In this document: positions 60,439 through 64,000 of the stretch, piece after piece
Position numbering within the stretch: position 1 is the stretch's first letter
Layout: every line of letters begins with the position of its first letter
From: Luteimonas sp.
GTDB taxonomy: Bacteria; Pseudomonadota; Gammaproteobacteria; Xanthomonadales; Xanthomonadaceae
Direction: 5' to 3'
Assembly: GCA_024707405.1 (NCBI GenBank)
Contig: JANPZU010000005.1
Location: 62,001 to 126,000, forward strand
Length of the DNA stretch: 64,000 bases
Notes under the pieces: generated by a model
The model's input: the letters and a program-made list of their open reading frames with translations, nothing else
What the model was told of the DNA's origin: nothing
The model's database searches: none
Position numbers and translations under genes: made by a program

Positions 60439-60464
60439 ACGCCCGGGAACAAGGCCCCGGGCGT
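60439..60464. promoter_or_regulatory. 9-bp GC hairpin between the RDD gene and topA
   Basis: ACGCCCGGG (60439–60447) and CCCGGGCGT (60456–60464) form a perfect 9-bp stem with an 8-nt loop in the 162-bp gap upstream of topA. No T-run follows on the minus strand (the T-rich CTCTTTTT is on its plus-strand side), so it may separate the RDD and topA transcripts or lie in the topA leader. Confidence 0.6.
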
Positions 60465-60541
60465 TCAGGTTCACTCTTTTTATAGTGGAATCACGGCCGG
60501 GGTCGGGCTGTCAAGCAATCCCGGCCCCGGGTGTCGCCAGA

Positions 60542-61453
60542 TCAGCCGTACAAGGCCGGAATTGCGATGGCGGCCACGATTGCCAGCAGGGCGAGCGCGA
60601 CCAGTCCGCCGCCGATGATGATCGCCACCCAGGCCACCACGCCCAGCTCCCGGCGCTGCAGGTCGGGGCGGTCGGTGAAGGCCCATTTGTCGACCACGAG
60701 GGTGTCGCAGATCATGTCGTGCAGGGCCTGCTTGCGCTGGGTCAGGCCCGTGGTGAAGGCCGATACCACGGCGCCGATGCCCAGGGTGAACAATGCCAGC
60801 AGCAGGTAGGCCAGGTAGCGCAGGAATGCCCGCCAGAAGCCGATGCGCTGCCCGTTGCCCCCGGTCACCTTGATGCCGATCGCCATCTTGCCCAGCGAGG
60901 CCTGGCTGGCCGAGGAGTGCATCCAGGCGAAGTAGAGCAGCGGAACCAGGATGCCTACGCCGTACGACAACACGAACAGGCCTACCGAGCCGCCGGTCGA
61001 GAGCAGGTCGCCTCCCATCGCGCCGGTGGCGCCGGCCATGATGAACAACGGGATCTGCACCGCCCACGACGCGGCCGCCGTGATGAAGGCGTCGATGATC
61101 ATGGCGGCGAAGCGCTTCCAGAAGCCGGCCTGTACCACTTCGCCACCGAGCACCACGTGGCCGACGGTGTCGACCGGGGAGGTAGGTGGTGCATAGGGGG
61201 ATGCCCCGTCCGCCACCGAAGGCGCCGCATGGCCGACGACACTGCCGGAGCCCGTCGACAGCCACGGGCCGCGATCGTCGCCCTGCACGAAATCGTCCGC
61301 GAAGTCGGACATCGGTTGCCAGTTGGCCATGCCCTCGCGCCAGACCAGTGTCTGCCACGTCACCGCGCCTTGCTGGCGCAGGCGGGCGAGCTCCGAGGCT
61401 TCGACCGGCCCCTGGCGGTCGTTGCGGGCGTCGGCGTAGTACCAGGCTGACAT
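60542..61453 (-). CDS. GYF_2 (DUF4339) plus RDD membrane protein
   Basis: 303-aa protein. It begins with a GYF_2/DUF4339 domain (MSAWYYADARNDRQGPVEAS; QTLVWREGMANWQPM), a peptide-binding module, followed by a linker and an RDD domain with about four helices (FWKRFAAMIIDAFITAAASW, then SLGKMAIGIKVTGG). Its last helix ends in LLAIVAAIAIPALYG, like the end of a type IV pilin helix. Start ATG 61453 is set by the conserved GYF start. Function of RDD proteins is unclear, possibly transport. Confidence 0.88.
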   Translation of the reverse strand: MSAWYYADARNDRQGPVEASELARLRQQGAVTWQTLVWREGMANWQPMSDFADDFVQGDDRGPWLSTGSGSVVGHAAPSVADGASPYAPPTSPVDTVGHVVLGGEVVQAGFWKRFAAMIIDAFITAAASWAVQIPLFIMAGATGAMGGDLLSTGGSVGLFVLSYGVGILVPLLYFAWMHSSASQASLGKMAIGIKVTGGNGQRIGFWRAFLRYLAYLLLALFTLGIGAVVSAFTTGLTQRKQALHDMICDTLVVDKWAFTDRPDLQRRELGVVAWVAIIIGGGLVALALLAIVAAIAIPALYG

Positions 61454-61514
61454 GCGTCGTGTTCCCCTTGGAGTAGGCAATCGATGGACGTGCCGCCCCC
61501 GCGGCAGGGCCGGT

Positions 61515-62024
61515 TCAGGTGCGACAAACGATGGGCAGGTAGCGATCCTCGATGTCGGCGCGGCATGTCCACTTGCCGTCACCGGTATCGTATTCGAGCA
61601 GGAGCTGGACACCGGCGATGGTGCTGCCCTGGTTTTCGCCGATCAGGATCTCGATCGCGCACAGATCATCGGCTGGTGCCCAGAAATCGACCTGGTCGCG
61701 CAGCGCGCTGGCATAGTCCCGTGCGTTGCCGAATCCGGCATCGCCGTTGACGGGGCAGTGGCCTTGGCTGGCATGGAAGGCGACCACCTGCTGCTTCAAT
61801 GGCTCGGCTTCGAGGACGGCCTCGTGGAGCCTGGCGCGCGACAGGTAGTCGTTGTACGCGGGAAATGCGATCGCGGCGAGGATGCCGACCACAGGGATCA
61901 CCAGGCACGCCGCCACGATCAAGGCGATCAGGCAGCCATGCATGCGCGTGCGCGGCACAGGCGCTGGCGTGCGGGGCTGGATGGGCGGAAGCGGCGGCGG
62001 GCCACCGCCCACGGTCTGGTTCAA
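61515..62024 (-). CDS. Pilin-like protein without a normal prepilin leader
   Basis: 169-aa protein. A Pro-rich cytosolic segment (residues 1–28) is followed by a helix (29–60) ending GILAAIAFPAYNDYLSRAR, which matches the type IV pilin helix end GILAAIAIPAY. However, the position of the leader-peptidase site reads MHGCLIALIVAACL instead of GFTLIEL, so the Glu5 needed for assembly is Ala or absent. The C-terminal domain resembles a pilin head with two Cys (DLCAIEILIGENQG; YDTGDGKWTCRADI). It may be a membrane-anchored pilin-derived protein, not an assembled pilus subunit. Upstream of the GYF/RDD gene. Confidence 0.85.
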   Translation of the reverse strand: MNQTVGGGPPPLPPIQPRTPAPVPRTRMHGCLIALIVAACLVIPVVGILAAIAFPAYNDYLSRARLHEAVLEAEPLKQQVVAFHASQGHCPVNGDAGFGNARDYASALRDQVDFWAPADDLCAIEILIGENQGSTIAGVQLLLEYDTGDGKWTCRADIEDRYLPIVCRT

Positions 62025-62051
62025 GCGGACGACTCCCTGTCGTTGAAGCGC

Positions 62052-62525
62052 TCAGTGCACCGGTTCGGGTTCGTCGGCGAACATCTGGGTTTCCATCCAG
62101 GCGTAGGCGGCCTCGCTGCCGGGTTGGTTGAACAGCACCATCAGCACGACCCACTTCAGGTCGTCGAGGTCGAGCTCGTCCTGGTCGAGTGCCATCGCGC
62201 GGTCGAGCACCAGTTCGCGCTGGTCGGCATCGAGGATCCCGTGCTGTTCGAGGAACAGCAGGAAGCCGCGGCATTCGACGTCGAGGCGGTCGAGCTCGGG
62301 GCCGAAGTACACGCGGGTCGGGCCGTCGGCGCGCGGGCTGGTGGCGTGCGGCCGCTGTTCGGCCAGGGCATCGAGCCAGTCGAAGGCCTTGTTGATTTCG
62401 GCGGGGCTGAAGCCGGCCTGGAGCAGGCCGTTCTGGAGGGAATCGCGATCGCGGACGATGTCCGCGTCTTCGGTGAAGTAGTGTTCGAACAGGTAGAGCA
62501 GGACGTCCAGGATGCTCTCTTTCAT
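62052..62525 (-). CDS. smg: Smg/DUF494 family protein
   Basis: 157-aa cytoplasmic protein matching the Smg family throughout ([60 protein letters not shown]). Its role is unknown, but it is consistently encoded between dprA and topA in gammaproteobacteria, as here. The gene lies 33 bp downstream of dprA. Confidence 0.94.
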   Translation of the reverse strand: MKESILDVLLYLFEHYFTEDADIVRDRDSLQNGLLQAGFSPAEINKAFDWLDALAEQRPHATSPRADGPTRVYFGPELDRLDVECRGFLLFLEQHGILDADQRELVLDRAMALDQDELDLDDLKWVVLMVLFNQPGSEAAYAWMETQMFADEPEPVH

Positions 62526-62558
62526 TTCCCCTCGGCCTGCGCCCGGGGGCGCGGTGTG

Positions 62559-63664
62559 TCAGGACAGTCGGGAATAGCGGCCATGTTCGCAAGCGACCCG
62601 GCCTTCCAGCTCCATGACCAGCAGCATGGAGGACAGTTCGGCAGCCGTCAATCCGGTGCGGACGACCAGACTGTCCATAGGGCTTGGGTCATGGCCAAGG
62701 GCCGACCACAACCGCTGGTAGTCCGGATCATCACCTCCGATGGCGGTGTCGGCATCGCGACGGCGACTCCCGGTCTCCTGGGTGGGGGCGTGCAGGCGGC
62801 CACGCAAGGCATCGCCAAGGGCATGGGCGACCGGCCCGAGTGTGGCGAGCACGTCGCCGGGGGTCTGCACCAGTCCGGCGCCCTCGCTGATGAGGCGGTG
62901 GCAACCGCGGGACATGGGGTTGTGGATCGAGCCGGGGATGGCGAAGACCTCGCGGCCGGATTCGGCCGCCATCCGGGCCGTGATCAGCGCGCCTGAGCGC
63001 TCCGCGGCCTCGATCACCAGCGTGCCGAGGCTGAGTCCGGCGATGATCCGGTTGCGGCTCGGGAAGTGCTCCCGGCGCGCGCTGGCACCGGGCGGGTGCT
63101 CACTGACCACGACGCCATGTCCGGCAATGCGTGCGTGCAGATCGGCGTGCGCACGGGGGTAGGGGATGTCGATCCCGCTGCCGAGGACGGCGATGGTGGA
63201 GCCACCGGTCGCCAGGGTGGCCTCGTGCGCGGCGGCATCGATGCCCGAGGCCAGGCCGCTGCACACGGCGAAGCCGGCATCGGACAGGGCGGCGGCGAAA
63301 TCGCGTGCGTTGTCGCGCCCCCGGCCGACGGCAGGCGGCTGCCGACCACGGCCACCGAGGGATGCCAGAGCAGGTTGGCGTCGCCGGCGACGAACAGCGC
63401 CAGTGGCGGACTCGGGATGCGGCGCAGCAGGGCGGGGTAGTCCGGGTCGTGCCAGCCGATGATGCGGTGGCCCGGGCGGGCCAGCCAGTCGCGGATGCGC
63501 GGGGAGATGGGGCGCAATGCGGCCAGGCTGTCGGCCTGGGCGTGATCCATGCCTGCTGCGTGCCAGGCATCCCGCCCGGCCGCGAGCGCGGCGTCGGGCG
63601 ACGCCCAGGCATCCAGCAATTGCCGCCGCGGGCGCGTCGCGCCGCCCACGCACATTAGGCGCAC
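62559..63664 (-). CDS. dprA: DNA-processing protein DprA, apparently frameshifted
   Basis: DprA loads RecA on incoming single-stranded DNA during natural transformation. The N-terminal part (VRLMCVGGATRPRRQLLDAW … LWHPSVAVVGSRLPSAGG) and the Rossmann/winged-helix rest (RDNARDFAAALSDAGFAVCS; GLASGIDAAAHEATLATGGS; SRNRIIAGLSLGTLVIEAAE) are in different frames. The break is at the C5 run 63318–63322 (G5 on the coding strand). Adding one base gives 1107 nt, a 368-aa protein of normal length. As read, the N-terminal piece would be cut off. GTG 63664 is the likeliest start, but no Shine-Dalgarno is clear. Confidence 0.85.
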
Positions 63665-63723
63665 GAGGGCTTCGTCAGGGGGATGTCGTGGAGACCGGGA
63701 TGCATCCCGGCAGCATGGGCCGG

Positions 63724-63751
63724 AAACGAAAACGGCGCCGTCGGGCGCCGT
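63724..63751 (-). terminator. Intrinsic terminator after the LysM gene
   Basis: ACGGCGCC (63732–63739) and GGCGCCGT (63744–63751) form a perfect 8-bp stem. Read on the minus strand it is followed by TTTTCGTTT, as expected for a terminator closing the LysM gene before dprA. Confidence 0.88.
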
Positions 63752-63780
63752 CCTCGCGTGTTGTAGGAAAACCCTGATAC

Positions 63781-64000
63781 TCAGTACGGCGCGTCCGGGT
63801 GCTTGAGGTGGTAGCCGATGCGGGTCGGCTTGACGCTGTCCATGACCAGGCCGTAGCTCATCTTCTCGAAGGTGCGGAAGACCATGACGTGGCCGGCGAA
63901 CTCGTCCGGCAGGCGCACCTTGTTCTCGAAGAAGACAGTGTCCTCGTCGCGGTATTCGCCCTTCTGCACGCGGTCGACGGTGTTGGTGCCTTCGCGCCAG
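63781..64000 (-). CDS. LysM-type peptidoglycan-binding protein (partial, C-terminal end)
   Basis: The last 72 codons of a gene that continues past the right edge, in frame from 63999. The visible end (VRLPDEFAGHVMVFRTFEKM, SYGLVMDSVKPTRIGY) matches the C-terminus of xanthomonad LysM-domain proteins encoded upstream of dprA, which have an N-terminal LysM and a conserved FRxFxxxSYGLV region. The LysM domain itself is outside the window, so the call depends on the conserved tail and synteny. Confidence 0.75.
   Translation of the reverse strand, partial: WREGTNTVDRVQKGEYRDEDTVFFENKVRLPDEFAGHVMVFRTFEKMSYGLVMDSVKPTRIGYHLKHPDAPY

Noticed and set aside
60479-60514. TTGACA and TATAAA as a topA promoter on the minus strand
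   Set aside because: The hexamers are 24 bp apart, too far for a standard sigma-70 promoter; each could still be part of a different one.

Overview
The window looks like a stretch of chromosome from a Xanthomonadaceae/Lysobacteraceae gammaproteobacterium (Lysobacter–Luteimonas–Xanthomonas type). I infer this from the very GC-rich coding, from the trxA/rhlB divergent pair, from an RpoH whose sequence matches the Xanthomonas type as I remember it, and from family-typical neighbours (LysM protein–dprA–smg–GYF/RDD–topA–tsaC, and gltBD). No database search was possible, so species-level placement is not attempted. I saw no rRNA, tRNA, CRISPR array, insertion sequence or prophage.

Layout. 1–13 kb holds housekeeping genes: trxA (partial), rhlB, ftsE–ftsX, a double-receiver response regulator, ung, rpoH, a ZIP metal transporter, NDH-2, transaldolase, a NYN-domain protein and priA. 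A 465-bp AT-richer gap after priA carries an inverted pair of perfect DnaA boxes. 13–20 kb holds a membrane-anchored sigma-like protein, DUF3106, DUF4286 and DUF3667 proteins, a MATE exporter and sppA.

20–39 kb is a pectin/polygalacturonate utilisation locus: kdgK, two tandem TonB receptors, a Tat-exported carboxylesterase, a beta-helix pectate lyase, a FAH-family hydratase, a complete TRAP transporter (P, Q, M), a PL10 pectate lyase, a LacI-type regulator, kduI, kduD and an SGNH esterase fused to a cupin. Four copies of a motif close to TGACACCGGTGTCA lie in the regulatory gaps (before kdgK/TonB, before pectate lyase/TRAP, before lacI, before kduI). They suggest one LacI-family regulon covering the whole locus. 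The chemistry runs from secreted lyases and esterases, through outer-membrane TonB uptake and inner-membrane TRAP import, to KduI/KduD and KdgK.

39.9–48.9 kb is a minus-strand block headed by an ECF sigma factor and a ChrR-type zinc anti-sigma, whose eight candidate metal ligands follow the known ChrR spacing. It continues through an unknown exported protein, a fatty-acid desaturase, an FAD amine-oxidase-like protein, DUF1365, two cyclopropane-fatty-acid-synthase-like methyltransferases, a DUF1295 reductase-like protein and a lipocalin. Seven of its nine junctions are exact 4-nt stop/start overlaps. This resembles singlet-oxygen (RpoE–ChrR) lipid-modification regulons and is the best candidate for an incompletely described system here. 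49–64 kb returns to housekeeping genes: a VOC protein, two DUF4124 proteins, gltD, gltB, tsaC, topA, an RDD protein, a pilin-like protein, smg, dprA and the end of a LysM protein.

Four genes carry apparent single-base lesions: a frameshift in DUF3106, DUF3667 and dprA, each at or next to a G/C run, and an in-frame TGA in the second TonB receptor. Either these are sequencing errors (three of four are homopolymer-type) or the strain has real broken or switchable genes; raw reads would decide.
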